Below are positions 32,776-44,029 of a stretch of 64,000 nt of DNA, piece by piece. The translations under genes were made by a program, and so were the position numbers. How positions within the stretch are numbered: the first letter of the stretch is position 1; every line of letters begins with the position of its first letter. The notes beneath the pieces are model-generated. The model made no database searches and was not told the origin of the DNA. It saw only the letters and a program-made list of their open reading frames with translations. The stretch is from Tubulanus polymorphus (lineage: Eukaryota > Nemertea > Palaeonemertea > Tubulaniformes > Tubulanidae): assembly GCF_964204645.1 (NCBI RefSeq), contig NC_134036.1, positions 5,095,600 to 5,159,599 of the forward strand, written 5' to 3'.

Positions 32776-32949
32776 ATCGTCAGAAATGAATGAAATTCAT
32801 TATGCCACTGGTCATTTGACCAAGTTAGGCAAGGCTTAGCTGAAAATCACGCTTTGTGAGTAAGTATTTTACCATACTTGTGACACACACAGGGTTTCTC
32901 ATACAATGTATTTACCCAAACTATTGGATTACTAAATAAATCTTAATCA

Positions 32950-33065
32950 TTTTCTGTTGATTTCTGCAACTTGAATATTTGTGAATTTAGTGTATCACAA
33001 TAGTGTCATTGGATTTTATCCGATATCGCATCTGTTGAACTGGAATAGGGGTTGCGTTTATATAA
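32950..33065 (+). repeat. segmental duplicate of 39885-39962
   Basis: The block reading AGTGTCATTGGATTTTATCC, then GATATCG.ATCT.TTGAACTGG and GGGGTTGCGTTTATA, recurs slightly diverged upstream of GPCR D. This shows that flanks as well as genes were duplicated. Confidence 0.6.
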
Positions 33066-33594
33066 ATACGCCTTAATAAGGACCTTCTTCAAGCCATCGA
33101 TCGTACTTTTATTCGGAATACTGAACTCCATATTCAGGACCGTGATGCAGCCAGGATATAGGAATCCTTCGAGGCCCCTATTTCGATTATTTACACACAC
33201 TCGCAGTTATATGTCTATCTAGGTGATAAAGACAACCCCATCGAATCCGTTTGTAGCCGTTTAAAACTAACGAATTCGACACAATCGTTGAATATCACAT
33301 TGAATTCGTTGAGTAATTCGTATGTTAGACCGGGTGGCTCGCTCGATTACCAGTCACTTGATAACTGGAGGAAGAGGTATGATTCTGAAATTGGAAAATG
33401 TAAATTTCCCCCAAGCGGACGAGCGAAAGTCCCTCCCGAAATTTAAAACCCGTCATTCGCGACGTTTCTAGCAAATGCATAATGTCCTAACGATTTTACG
33501 AGGATACGTCGGAATGAATTTAGTGAAAATCAGTCAACTTTAAAACATAATTGTCGGGAGGAAAAAATGAATTAAATTTGGGATAACATCGGTT

Positions 33595-33643
33595 ATTGGT
33601 CATATTCCATTCAGGAATATGACCAATATGGAATATGACCAAT
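33595..33643. repeat. hairpin with a third arm copy
   Basis: ATTGGTCATATTCC (33595-33608) pairs perfectly with GGAATATGACCAAT (33614-33627) around a 5-nt loop. A third copy of the right arm follows at 33630-33643. Confidence 0.85.
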
Positions 33644-34045
33644 TGATTACTGATTATCATTTCATTATCCCTACTGTGATTAAAAGGGTAACGAAAATAG
33701 CAAATGACACTTCAAACAGCCTATTGTAGGTTTCAGTTAGCTTAATGTTCAATAATTGTAGCACGTCATTAGAGTCATTAGTCGTTCTTTAAGAACTTTC
33801 GTTTTTATTGTCGCCCACTCCATGACGAATTTCGCCAAATTGAAACAATCCAACATTTTTGTTCGGGATTTCATCCGCTTTTTGGTTCACGCGAAATATT
33901 ACACCGATAGATCGTTGCATTATACGCACCGTGTGGAGTTATGGAGAAGGGTCGATTCATTGGGGATATATTTCCGAACTCCTTTCGTGCTCGTTGAAAG
34001 CATAAACAGTTAAACAACCCGATCGTCGATTTATCTACTCGCAGT

Positions 34046-34051
34046 TTTATT
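34046..34051 (-). promoter_or_regulatory. AATAAA signal of knot peptide gene 2
   Basis: Same relative position and flanking sequence as in genes 1 and 3. Confidence 0.7.
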
Positions 34052-34214
34052 GAATCTTATCATGAACACGAGATTTCACGATATAGTTACAAATATAAAT
34101 TCAATTCGAGCTATTTCATAGTCAGTCGGTAACCCGACAGCGGTTCGGTTTCGAAATCGGATATTTCCCAAACCACCACAAGTATATCCAATTATAAACC
34201 CTTATTACCGACGA

Positions 34215-34506
34215 TTAGGAACAAAATGCGTTCTTACAGTTGCCGCTACAACACTCAGCATCATGGGCACATATTTGGCCATTTATTTCGCAACCTATAT
34301 TTCAAAAAATGAGTTTTGTAGTAAATAGATATTTTATTAAAATTGTTGAAAAAACAAACCCCTGCCCCTGCGCAATATTATCTTTGAATGACCATTCATC
34401 AATTAATTAATTTTCCCAGTCGTTACTCACGGCCTTCTGCAAATGACGCGACACCGACCACGAACACAACAACAGCACATAAGCGATTTATTACATAAGC
34501 GAGCAT
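34215..34506 (-). CDS. secreted cystine-knot (ICK-like) peptide 2
   Basis: Coding exons 34506-34431 (76 nt, donor GCC|GTGAGT) and 34294-34215 (80 nt, acceptor AATATAG, stop TAA) join in phase 1 to give 51 codons plus stop. Compared with gene 1 the donor lies three bases further on, adding one residue without changing frame. The signal peptide is the most conserved part (VVVFVVGVASFAEG). The mature part has six Cys spaced C-x6-C-x5-CC-x3-C-x4-C and ends FCS. The 5' acceptor before the ATG (exon start 34518) and a homologous non-coding exon ending at 35513 (donor AAG|GTAAGTG) are present. It lies between GPCR C and the truncated GPCR at 37.8 kb. Function is unknown; fold and secretion are well supported. 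Confidence 0.8.
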
Positions 34507-35720
34507 TTTCAAATTTGCCTAGAATTTGAATGGAATATATATCAATAAATGAATTATGGTATTATTTAGTTAACTAAAACTGAATAAAATAATTCCTGTG
34601 TCTTTGCATTAACAGAAACTTAGTGTTCAGCCCTGTGAAAAGCGCCCAAATTAGGTTGCTAGGCAACAACGAACAATAGATGATTTCCCCCCTATTGGCC
34701 AAAAGTGAAAAATCCCAGAGTGTCAGACAGGTGTTTCGAGGTGGGGAGTCTCGACTTTCACTTAAGCCCGGGTGCCAAGCTGTACTCAAAAATGCCCAAA
34801 GATTGATTTCTAGACGTCATACAGTCAGTTGGATGGTTGACTATATGAGCAAATTGGCATTTTAGAAAATCCCATAGTCTGGTCATTCAATAGCTTTCAA
34901 TTGGCTCTCAGCGATTAACCATTTCTCAGAATCGTTCTTTCAACCCGAATGAAGTTCGATGAAGCCCAAAACGACGTTGCATATCCGAATGAAAGATCAA
35001 GACCGTATAGCATCGATTGAACCGTAGGTGACTGCAACGCCCTTCCCTCCCCAAAAAATTTAGATTTTCTTTATCATTTTTCTTGTCAGAGTTTTAATGA
35101 AAGTGCGTATTCGACGGTTCGCCAGAAAGCCATGATGAAATCATGTTCGATTGTTTATTCATACACAGGCTTTTTCTAATAACTTTTTCTAATAACGGTT
35201 TTTTCAAGAAAGAAAATTGGAGGGAAAAGGGAATAAAATGAGAAAGAATTTATTACAGCCGTTTCAAAATGGAAGGGAATAGGAAAAACAATTGAAATGT
35301 GTTTATTTGGCAGAAAACTACAGAGAACGATAAAAAATGGGTGAAAGTAACGATCGATTTGATGCAAATGATAGGAGAAATGAATGTGATAACTTTTTGC
35401 AAATCACGAGTTCGAAGAAAATATTCTGGAAGGCGTGCTCCAAGTATTCACTAAGGTACCCAAACAAACGTTTAAGTGCGAATAATATAGATTTGGCAAT
35501 CTCATCACTTACCTTGGTCACTTCTTCAACTTTCGAAATGAAAATGTCTCGTTTTCTCGAGTCAGGACTTGACGACGAATGAATAAAACGTTTTGCTTGC
35601 GATGATATATACGTTTGAAATAGAACTTGAAATTTAGCAATGATTGCACAGCTTGATGTTGATCGGAACTGATATCCATGTCTTTTTCAAATCGCACCTG
35701 GCACTTGAATCGATCTACGC
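34507..35720 (-). other. 5' part of knot peptide gene 2 (UTR exon and intron)
   Basis: A non-coding exon ends at 35513 with a consensus donor. Upstream homology to gene 1 (for example ATGATTGCACAGCTTG on the plus strand at about 35639) reaches about 35715, suggesting shared leader or promoter sequence. Confidence 0.5.
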
Positions 35721-35842
35721 GCATCGCTATTTACTCGCGCAAATTATAGAATTATTGTTTTGATATTTCATGAATTTTTTCCTAAAATATATACCTAGTG
35801 CCATTTCAATATTTTCCCTGATGTATTGGTGCATGAAAGTCA

Positions 35843-35980
35843 AGCCTACATCGACACTGCGTTGGAGACAACTAGTTTCAGGGCAGTTTTCGGCATATGT
35901 GAGCAACTGGCTGGGTACAATCAGTTGCTCGAACGTGTCGATGTGAGCTAGCTTACGATTGGTTAGCATACATCTATTCA
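35843..35980 (+). mobile_element. partial copy of the 6553-6910 MITE family
   Basis: Begins near AAGCCTACATCGACACTGCG and follows the left half of the full element, including CAACTAGTTTC, CAGTTTTCGGC and TTACGATTGG. The right half and terminal repeat are missing. Confidence 0.6.
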
Positions 35981-36258
35981 TCGGTTGGAGACGGAAATAA
36001 TGAAGCATAAAACCTCGTTGAATGTTTTAAGGGAGGCTATACATGTCAGAATCAAAAGAACAGAACCAGCATTGAAAAAAACAAGGGGTCCCGTAGTAAG
36101 CGCAAAATTCCAAGCAGTGGGGACTGAATGGATATTATGTAACTGGGATGGAGAAAGCAGTGTGTCTTATGATAAAAAATTGATATACTAGCAGAGTTGC
36201 CGACAGTTCTTGATTTTCAGTATGTTTTAACTATTTTTCAGCAAGATAATTGATCTTA

Positions 36259-36471
36259 CGGAGGCGTCCTGGGGACATATCTATCAAAAAAAAATTTTCG
36301 AGGTTAATTCCGAATTGACTGTTAATTAACGAGGTTTACTCCGAGTTACAAACTCGGGATTAACCTCCAAAAATCACATTTAACTGAGAAAACTAGTTTA
36401 TTCCGAGTTACAAACTGGGAATTAACCTCGAAAATTTTTTTCAAAATAGATATGTCCCCTTGACGCTTCCG
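36259..36471. mobile_element. 213-bp foldback MITE with TA duplication
   Basis: Inverted ends CGGAGGCGTC.TGGGGACATATCTAT and its reverse complement, TA on both sides. The inner arms carry GAGGTTAATTC repeats. The terminus resembles the 22681-23091 element. Confidence 0.8.
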
Positions 36472-36479
36472 TATATTAA

Positions 36480-37845
36480 TCCGTTTGATACGTACAGAAG
36501 TATGAAAGATGTTACTGAGGGTCTTACTCTTCTTGATTACTGATTAATTCGAAAAATATTTCGATGAAATGTCGCATAAAATTCAATTGATTACTGATAA
36601 CAATTTCGAAGATTGGCAGCTCCGACTAGATAGTAATTGATTATGTGGAGAAAAACCAGTATTCAACAAAGGCTTAGTAGAATTTGATTTCAAAAGTCTA
36701 CAAATAAGGGCTGATTCTACTCTGTGTTTCTTGTGAATGAATAAGTTTCGAGGTCTGAAAGTCAAAATGGCGATCGTGTCTGAAAACCTGATTAACGACC
36801 CGCCTTCATGATTTTGGGAGCGGATCTGTTCAGTGCTCTGTGATACATTAACTAAGTTTACGTCCCGTTTCACCGATGTAAGTCATATTAGAGTATATAC
36901 GGGGTATTTCATAGACCCCAGACTCAACGAGCTCACTCTTGTGGTTTAGTTTTTGGTTAAATCATTGGTGAGTTTATTGTGATCTATCGAAAGATCTAGT
37001 GTCTGGTCTAGTCCTTCGTGCGGATTTAAAAGCGTCGCAATGCGGGTAAATGCGGGATTACGATATTCCGAATCCCAAAGTCCGAGAACAGAATCTGTTA
37101 TGTTGATTTTATGAATCTAAGGAGGGAGGCTGCTAATTAATTAGGCGAAGTATGTAAATAATGTTTATAAATTGTTCACCGACGTAGATAATATGTTGTG
37201 CAGCAATTTCACATACATGCATTATCAAAAGTCACTAATGAGATGTAATTTTACTGAATAATTACTGTGAAATACAATTTTACTGTGAAATATTTTGCCA
37301 TTTTGAATCATGCTATATGCATACCACTCCCGAACTAATATCGCCGCGTTTTTAACCACGCACTCGACAGGGATATCATATTTGAACGGCAATTCACGAT
37401 GGTCGCTCATTGAGCGGAAATTTCAGCTAACAGACTCTTAAGAGCGCAACAGGTGAGTAAATTCAGCTGCAATTGTGTTCGACTATCGATGATCGATTGG
37501 TGACGTGTCGTTCATCGATCACACCGTTTACCAGTGTATACCAACGTCGTATACTAAAGCGCGGTAGGTATTTCTACTAAAACCGACATTAGTTTTAATC
37601 GGTGAAATGAAATGAAATGAAATATGTGTTCATTGTTCCACGTATGCATGTGTGCAAAATGAGCACAGATGATGATTTCTATAAAACCCTTTCAGTGCTG
37701 ACTAATTAATACCGTATAGTGCTGGAAATAATTTGAAAATATTTGAAGATTCCGCCCTAGTGTGTTGAATATCGGGAATACCACTATAGTGTGTCTACAC
37801 CGCGGAGCAGTGTATCGTTAGTTACTAATATTGTGGTTAACTGGT
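36480..37845. other. no gene seen
   Basis: AT-rich. A (TGAAA)n-like run (37606-37623) is the only clear structure. Confidence 0.4.
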
Positions 37846-38266
37846 TATCCCTGCAGTGATAGTGGTTCTAATAACTATCCGATTGATTTTCACTTTGAGA
37901 CGCGCAGGAGCAGCGAGAAAAACCATGTCTAGATTTAATCAAACTTCTAACAGCAGCAGCAGCAGCAGCGGCAGTGACCGTAGTTTAACTCTGACGTTAG
38001 TTCTCATTTCATGTTTCTATCTACTGAAAAAATCCCTTTTATTCCAAGCCTCCGTTTCGCACTTGATCCAAATCGTCAACAGGACAATAGACAAAGCGAA
38101 ATCGTACGTTTATCTGAATCCGATGCGGAACCTGATGAGAATGATCGTTGCGTCTTGTAATTTCGTCATTTACTGCGCTTCGAGGCGTCGCTTTCGAGCG
38201 CAAATGAATGCGATGTGTTCGATGGAAAGAAGTAGCGATCAATATACTCAAAACCAAAAAGGTTAA
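37846..38266 (+). pseudogene. 5'-truncated GPCR array member (TM5 to C-terminus)
   Basis: Homology to the GPCR family starts abruptly at ATCCC.GCAGTGATAG, matching TM5 (IIPTVIVVLITIRLIF). It continues in one open frame through the AGC-repeat loop 3, TM6 and TM7 (NFVIYCASRRRF) to a stop at 38264-38266. The first four membrane segments are missing; 37.4-37.8 kb shows no trace of them. A CCCTGCAG at the breakpoint resembles an acceptor, but the other members have no intron there. Most likely a partial duplicate; the remaining frame is still open, so it is young or constrained. Confidence 0.8.
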
Positions 38267-38849
38267 CCGGCATGTGCTTAATCATCTACTTAAACATTTC
38301 CAGACCGGGACATAGTTTACGTATTGAACAAAGACTCATTGAAACATCAGGTTCTCCAGGTTTTCAAAGACAATCTAAAATACTTGAAACTAGCAATTGA
38401 ATCATTCGGGCACTATTAATTTGTTACTTTCTAGCCAGTGAAAATGAGGGGAACTAAATATGAATGCAATTTACCCGAGTCTTGACCTGTATCGATAAAA
38501 AGACTGGTCAAATTTTAGTCTCATGGAATTTGTGCAAAATCATCTTTTTCTCATAGTTATAGATCGGTGTTAGTTTTTGTCTGAAGAAAAAGATTACTCG
38601 TCGAATGATCTAATTGCCTTTCTCTCTCTCCCGGGAGTAAATGACGGTGTTACCCTTTATTTGCTGAAATTATGAGCATTCTTCGCCGCGTTATCGAAAT
38701 CAACTGTAAGCGCTGTTGTTTTCGTATTGTCTTTTTTTTTCATTGACATTGAAAGATGAATCAACCCACTCCATGTTAATGTCACATCGTGAGTGACAAT
38801 GAAAACTTTGAGGTATGGGTGTAGGCACTTCACAGGTGACAGGCCTACT

Positions 38850-38970
38850 GACCTTATTGTCCGCTAGACGGCGAACTAGTCGAAGGTGGCTGCTCCAACT
38901 GCACATCTCGCATGCTTTAGACCTGTCTTACAGTCGTTGAAATGCCCAAACACTGATACTTGGCGGGATT
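38850..38970 (+). repeat. dispersed repeat (inverted relative at 47445-47570)
   Basis: The GGCGAACTAGTCG.AGGTGG block and a following CTTACAGTC.TTGAAATGCCCAA.CACTGAT recur in reverse orientation at 47445-47570. Confidence 0.55.
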
Positions 38971-39435
38971 TTTTGAAAAAAAATCCCGGGCATCAGGACT
39001 GTATTGTTATATAACACGGAATGGATCAAATAAACGCACGTTCTAGTGGAACTGGAACAAGTTAATTACACAGTTTCGATGATAATTGCCTACACACCTC
39101 AAGAGTAAGGGGTTTGACGTGGGCGGATAAGGTATATTTTCGAAACGATTGAAATACAACAAAAAAGGTTATAATTATGATGATGTCTTCCACTGATGCC
39201 ACCTCCCGGGTTAACAGTACCAACTATGAATATATCATTGATAAAATGCAATGAAATTGCAGTGTGTGTGTGAAGGTCCAGAAATAGCTTCGGTTAAAAA
39301 CAGTATTACGCAGACGGATCGATGACGTAATTACCGATATTCACGTTTTCGATTAAAAGATACCGCGACCGATGCAGTTCAATTAACAATGGGTTCATCA
39401 TCAAATCACGATATCTTTGTTCCCAAAAAACCATA

Positions 39436-39563
39436 GGGCCCAGTTTCACTAATAAAAAAGTTAAATTCGAATTGTTGGTGTAATTGCTATTGGTTACTTT
39501 CAATGAGGTAAGCAGTTCAAACTTAACCGTTTTAGGCTTAAACATTTTCGTGAAACTGGACCC
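39436..39563. mobile_element. 128-bp foldback element (GGGYCCAGTTTCAC ends)
   Basis: Inverted termini GGGCCCAGTTTCAC and GTGAAACTGGACCC differ at one base. The interior is partly palindromic (AAGTTAAATTCGAA, TTCAAACTTAACC). Confidence 0.6.
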
Positions 39564-39884
39564 AGGACCCACTTAGTTTTAATCAAGAGGATCATGTGTT
39601 TCACAATTACGAGTACAATTCTGACTCGGAGTCGAGCTCGATTAAATCTAAACATATATTTTCCGGATCTGGTAGGGAACTTTCAACCGAATATCAACAT
39701 CACCTTGTTGGGGGCCTTTTTCAGCGACGCTATATCGTTCCACAAACATTCACACCCTTAAATTGAATGATAAATTCACGGATTATTGGATCGTTGTGTC
39801 AATTATAGTTTAAGATTCGATCGAATGTTCTTTATTTTCTTATATGTTCCATTTTCCAACTTTTATATTTCAAAGTTTAATATA

Positions 39885-39962
39885 TTCCACAATAGTGTAA
39901 TTGGATTTTGACTGATATCGTATCTCTTGAACTGGATCCAGGGGTTACGTTTATAAAAGTCG
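39885..39962 (+). repeat. segmental duplicate of 32985-33065
   Basis: See the matching block downstream of GPCR C. Same order and about the same length. Confidence 0.6.
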
Positions 39963-40509
39963 TAGCCTAATTGTTAAGATCGTCGATATTATCACAACCA
40001 TAATTTCTCCTGGTCAAAGTGAAAAGAAAATTAAATGCAAAAGAAACAATAGAATTTGAATCGAATACGATTAAAGCGAAGATATCTTGACGTGTGGTCC
40101 GAATCGTGGAGAATGAGTTCTCAAATGCCGTGGAACCAATCTTGAAAATGTTAAGAATATTCTTCACATTCTAACCAGGGCTTCATGAATCTATTTTACT
40201 ACATATATCACTTTTGTTTCAGATATCATTCTGCATTTCGCTAAAATGTACATGATTTTTTTCGTATCGATTCGGATCTTGTTTCCATGTCACTGAATGT
40301 AACAAGCCGTTAGAAATTCGCTTCTCCAAAATTACAGGTTTGATGTAGAAAGATTGTTTCTCTGTTGGGTGTCAACTCTAAAACTGTAGTATTCTGATAT
40401 CAAGTCTCTCAGCGCTTTGACGGCTCGACAATGTCTTGTTCATGAACGAAACTCATATCATAAGTTTCTCTACTAACAACCAGTGACTGCGTCTCGTGCG
40501 CGGACGGAA

Positions 40510-41628
40510 ATGTCGGCTTCAGAAAATTTATCGGATAGCGCTCAGTTTACCGACCTCAACGGATCGGACCTGACGACCATTACTGAGAAGGCGGGGTTTA
40601 AACCTCATCCGGGTTGTAAATACGTCCATCATTCCGATTTGAGACCGTTTCACGTGAATCGCTTGATGCAGATCACGACTTACGTCGTGTTCAGTATAGC
40701 CATATACGGTTTCGGTTCAAATTTACTGTCTTTTATCATTCTCAGTAAAGAACGTTCAAACAACACCAGTATATTTTATTTGAGGTGTATGGCTGTTGTG
40801 GACATGTTCATTTGTTTGTCTTATATCGTATTTGACTTTCATTCTTGGCTCTACAGTCACACAGTATTACTGGACATGACTGCTGAAATAAACCACTCGA
40901 TGAAGCGCTTGTATCCGTACACTAGATACATAAGACTTCTGTCCTCGGATATCAGCGATATGATAACATTGTTAATAGCTATAGACAGATATATCGTTGT
41001 TTGTTGGCCTCTGAAAGCTCTTAGAATCATAAGCCTAAATAGGAGTTACGTTTACATCCCTTTTGTTGTGATAATCTCTGTTTGTGATCAGTCTATGAAT
41101 TTTTTCGTGTATTATACAATCCGTTTTATCAACCCGTGCACTGGACGTGACAGAATGACTATGAGATTAACTTCTTTCGCAATGAATAGATATTACAGAT
41201 ACTATGGCGTGTTTGGCCGCGCTCCTATATTTACTATAATCCCGACAGTGATAGTGGTTCTGATAACTATCCGATTGATTTTCACGTTGAGACGCGCAGG
41301 AGCAGCGAGAAAAACCATGTCTACAAATAATCGAACTTCTAACAGCAGCAACAGCAACAGTGACCGTAGTTTAACTCTGACGTTAATTTTCATTTCATGT
41401 TTCTATTTACTGAAAAAATCGTTCAGTCTAAATTCGATAATAAACAATCTCATATATACATTGAACGCTGATATCAGCAAAGATACCCTGATGGCAACGA
41501 TCATCAATAATGTTCAAAATATAATCAGAATGATCGTCGCGTCTTGTAATTTCGTCATTTATTGCGCCTCGAGGCGTCGCTTTCGAAATCATTTGAAATC
41601 CATTTTTTTTCGGGATTCGTTATCGTAA
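40510..41628 (+). CDS. class A peptide-type GPCR, array member D
   Basis: 372 residues from ATG 40510 (the in-frame codon at 40483 is GTG). N-terminus with SENLSDSAQFTDLNGSD and the CKYVHHSDLRP box, MAVVDMFICLSY in TM2, IDRYIVVCWP after TM3, NPCTGRDRM in loop 2 (ERW is lost), TIRLIFTLRRAGAARKTMS after TM5, a Ser/Asn alternating tract in loop 3 and NFVIYCASRRRF in TM7. It is the most diverged intact member in loop 2. The GPCR stop is followed by a long TA microsatellite, an orphan copy of the family 5' flank, and then knot peptide gene 3 on the other strand. Confidence 0.88.
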   Translation: MSASENLSDSAQFTDLNGSDLTTITEKAGFKPHPGCKYVHHSDLRPFHVNRLMQITTYVVFSIAIYGFGSNLLSFIILSKERSNNTSIFYLRCMAVVDMFICLSYIVFDFHSWLYSHTVLLDMTAEINHSMKRLYPYTRYIRLLSSDISDMITLLIAIDRYIVVCWPLKALRIISLNRSYVYIPFVVIISVCDQSMNFFVYYTIRFINPCTGRDRMTMRLTSFAMNRYYRYYGVFGRAPIFTIIPTVIVVLITIRLIFTLRRAGAARKTMSTNNRTSNSSNSNSDRSLTLTLIFISCFYLLKKSFSLNSIINNLIYTLNADISKDTLMATIINNVQNIIRMIVASCNFVIYCASRRRFRNHLKSIFFRDSLS

Positions 41629-41690
41629 TATGTAACGTAGGTTTAACATTCTGAAGCTTTATACCTTCTGACGACTAGGTATTTTACTAT

Positions 41691-41813
<123 letters not shown>

Positions 41814-41866
41814 AAATAAATCTGTGCCTTGATACGTATATTTTTTTTTTACTCTAAGTTCGGATC

Positions 41867-42070
41867 TGGTTTCAAAGTCTCTGAGTGCAATGGTCCAGTA
41901 GAAATTCACTGCGCCTAAATTAGAATTTCAAAATGGAATCCTACAGTTTCATTGCTAGGCGTCCAGTCTAGAACTGCAGTATATTGATTTCTAGTCCCTC
42001 GACGTCGGCGCGCATTTGGTGGATCGGCACTGGTCTGTACTAATGAACGAAACTCCTAAGGAAATATGAA
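41867..42070 (+). repeat. orphan copy of the GPCR 5' flank
   Basis: Matches in order the upstream regions of members B, C and D (GATCTGGTTTC, the GGCGTC..TCTAGAACTGCAGTAT block, TCAGCG-like motifs, AATGAACGAAACTC) but no receptor ORF follows. It marks a receptor copy lost by deletion or a partial duplication. Confidence 0.6.
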
Positions 42071-42504
42071 CAATACGAATAGTTTGATTTGTGTCCGGTA
42101 AAATCTTTGTCTAATGCCCTCTATCAAACATGTACTACTAATATGTTGATGAATATGTTTGTATATACTTATTCTGTACAAAATGTTTTATTGCGGAACA
42201 ATAAACTCTAATTTTGGGTTTTTGAGTGTCGGTTAGTAAAACTGTCATATAATGAATGTGAGTATCTCGAATATATAAGGGTTACTATTTACCATAAACA
42301 AAACATAACTAAAAACTTAGACCACTAATAAGGCTTTGTCCGTGTTCGCTCAGGCGTAACGCGTGATCTCATACGCGATCATACGTGAAGGGAAAAAAAA
42401 CGAGCATTTTGATGCAGATAATGCGACCTATTTACAACTTTGAAACTCTTCAACCTGGTACAAAAACAGTAAACAGCCCGATCATTCATTTATATACGAG
42501 CACT

Positions 42505-42510
42505 TTTATT
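42505..42510 (-). promoter_or_regulatory. AATAAA signal of knot peptide gene 3
   Basis: Positioned as in genes 1 and 2; a second AATAAA lies a few bases away (about 42517-42522). Confidence 0.65.
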
Positions 42511-42676
42511 GAATCTTTTATTGAATTGACATTTGACGACTGAGCTACAAATATGAATTCGATTCGAGATGTTTCAGAGTCAGTCGGTAACCGGACTGCG
42601 GTTCAGTTTCATAATCGGATATTTCCCAAACCACCACACGTGTACGCATCCTATTATAGACTCTGATCGCCAACCA

Positions 42677-43122
42677 TTAGGAGCAAAATCCGCCTTTACA
42701 TTTACCGCCGCAACACGACTTATTAACGGGACACGGGAAGCCCTTTATACCGCAGTAGCCTACATTCAAATAGACGTGAAATTGCATTTTGAAAGAAAAA
42801 CTATTTTCCTCGAATTCAGGAAGAAAATTTTAACGCCCCGCTCCTGGATGTAGGAATGGTGATGATCCCGACGATCTCCCTCGTTGATATCGACCACAAT
42901 TCCGACGAATATACAGGTATTTTGGAAATACGGACGATATCAAACGTCGAATGAATCCATTTTTGTCAGAATGCATGCATGCAACATTATCTCTGAAATG
43001 CAATTCATGAAATGAAACTTCGTATTGTACTTTACCAGTCGTAACTCACCTTCTGCAAGTGACGCGGCACTGACCACAATCACAACAACAGCGCATAGGC
43101 GAGGTATTAAATTAGCAAACAT
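42677..43122 (-). CDS. secreted cystine-knot (ICK-like) peptide 3
   Basis: Coding exons 43122-43050 (73 nt, donor AAG|GTGAGT) and 42759-42677 (83 nt, acceptor GAATGTAG, stop TAA) join in phase 1 to give 51 codons plus stop. The signal peptide (RLCAVVVIVVSAASLAEG) is close to genes 1 and 2. The mature part keeps only the Cys framework and a few residues: C-x6-C-x5-CC-x3-C-x4-C, Gly- and Lys-rich, ending FCS. A 5' acceptor (exon start 43131) precedes the ATG; the non-coding first exon was not located. This is the most diverged of the three mature peptides while signal and 3' UTR stay conserved, a pattern typical of fast-evolving secreted peptides. Confidence 0.8.
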
Positions 43123-44029
43123 TTTCAACGCCTAAAAATAAATGAATAACAGGGAAATTCCCTATTTTAAGATAAAAAAAGAATACAAAAACCAGATTAG
43201 AAAATATTTGATAGATGGTAATGCATGTAAATGGATGGAATGAACATCTAATGTTGATTATGACTATAAAGATAATCTTTTCTCTTATCATAATAAAAGA
43301 TAAAAGAACAAAAACAGAACAAAAAAAGTGAAAATAAAGATGTTCGCAATTAGATTGTTTCGTAAATACCTAATTGTGATTATTCAACAGTTGTCAACAG
43401 GCTCTCGATGAATAAACCTTTCATGTCTGAAATATTGCTGCCCCAGAAAAAAACTAATACTGCTTTTACTTTCTATGTGTGTTCGGCTTTATATGCATTA
43501 TACAATTATTAATATTTAGTTTTCGTCTTTAGAACACGGGGTTCATTCGGTTAAAATTCAAACCCGTTATCGAAGTATCCTCTTTAAAACACGAGAATCT
43601 TTTCATTGAAATCAGTTCTTCGCCTCTCTTATAAGACGAACTTGGTTACGAATTTTAAGCAGCTCGTTTTTGAAATCCCCACCCGTTTGAATATAGAAAT
43701 ACTAGACTAAAGTACTGTACTAGACGGTATGATCAGTGACACCTCCATGAATAATCATCGTAAATATGCTATCACAGTACGTATGTTATCTACTTACGGT
43801 TTTGCCTGCGTGTTAAACGTTCGGTTGCTGCATTCGATATAGGAAGCGTTTATGTAGAAAATACGCTCCGAATTTAACACTTCAGATATTCTATTCGGTA
43901 TTTACTTCTATTCAAATCTCTCGACTTGTCGGGTGTTAATTACAGCGCTTGAATTCGGAGAGTGGCCGGGCGAAATATGAAACTATTTTTGCTGAAATAT
44001 TTTTCACTAAAAACAGCGGAGCTTAATCC

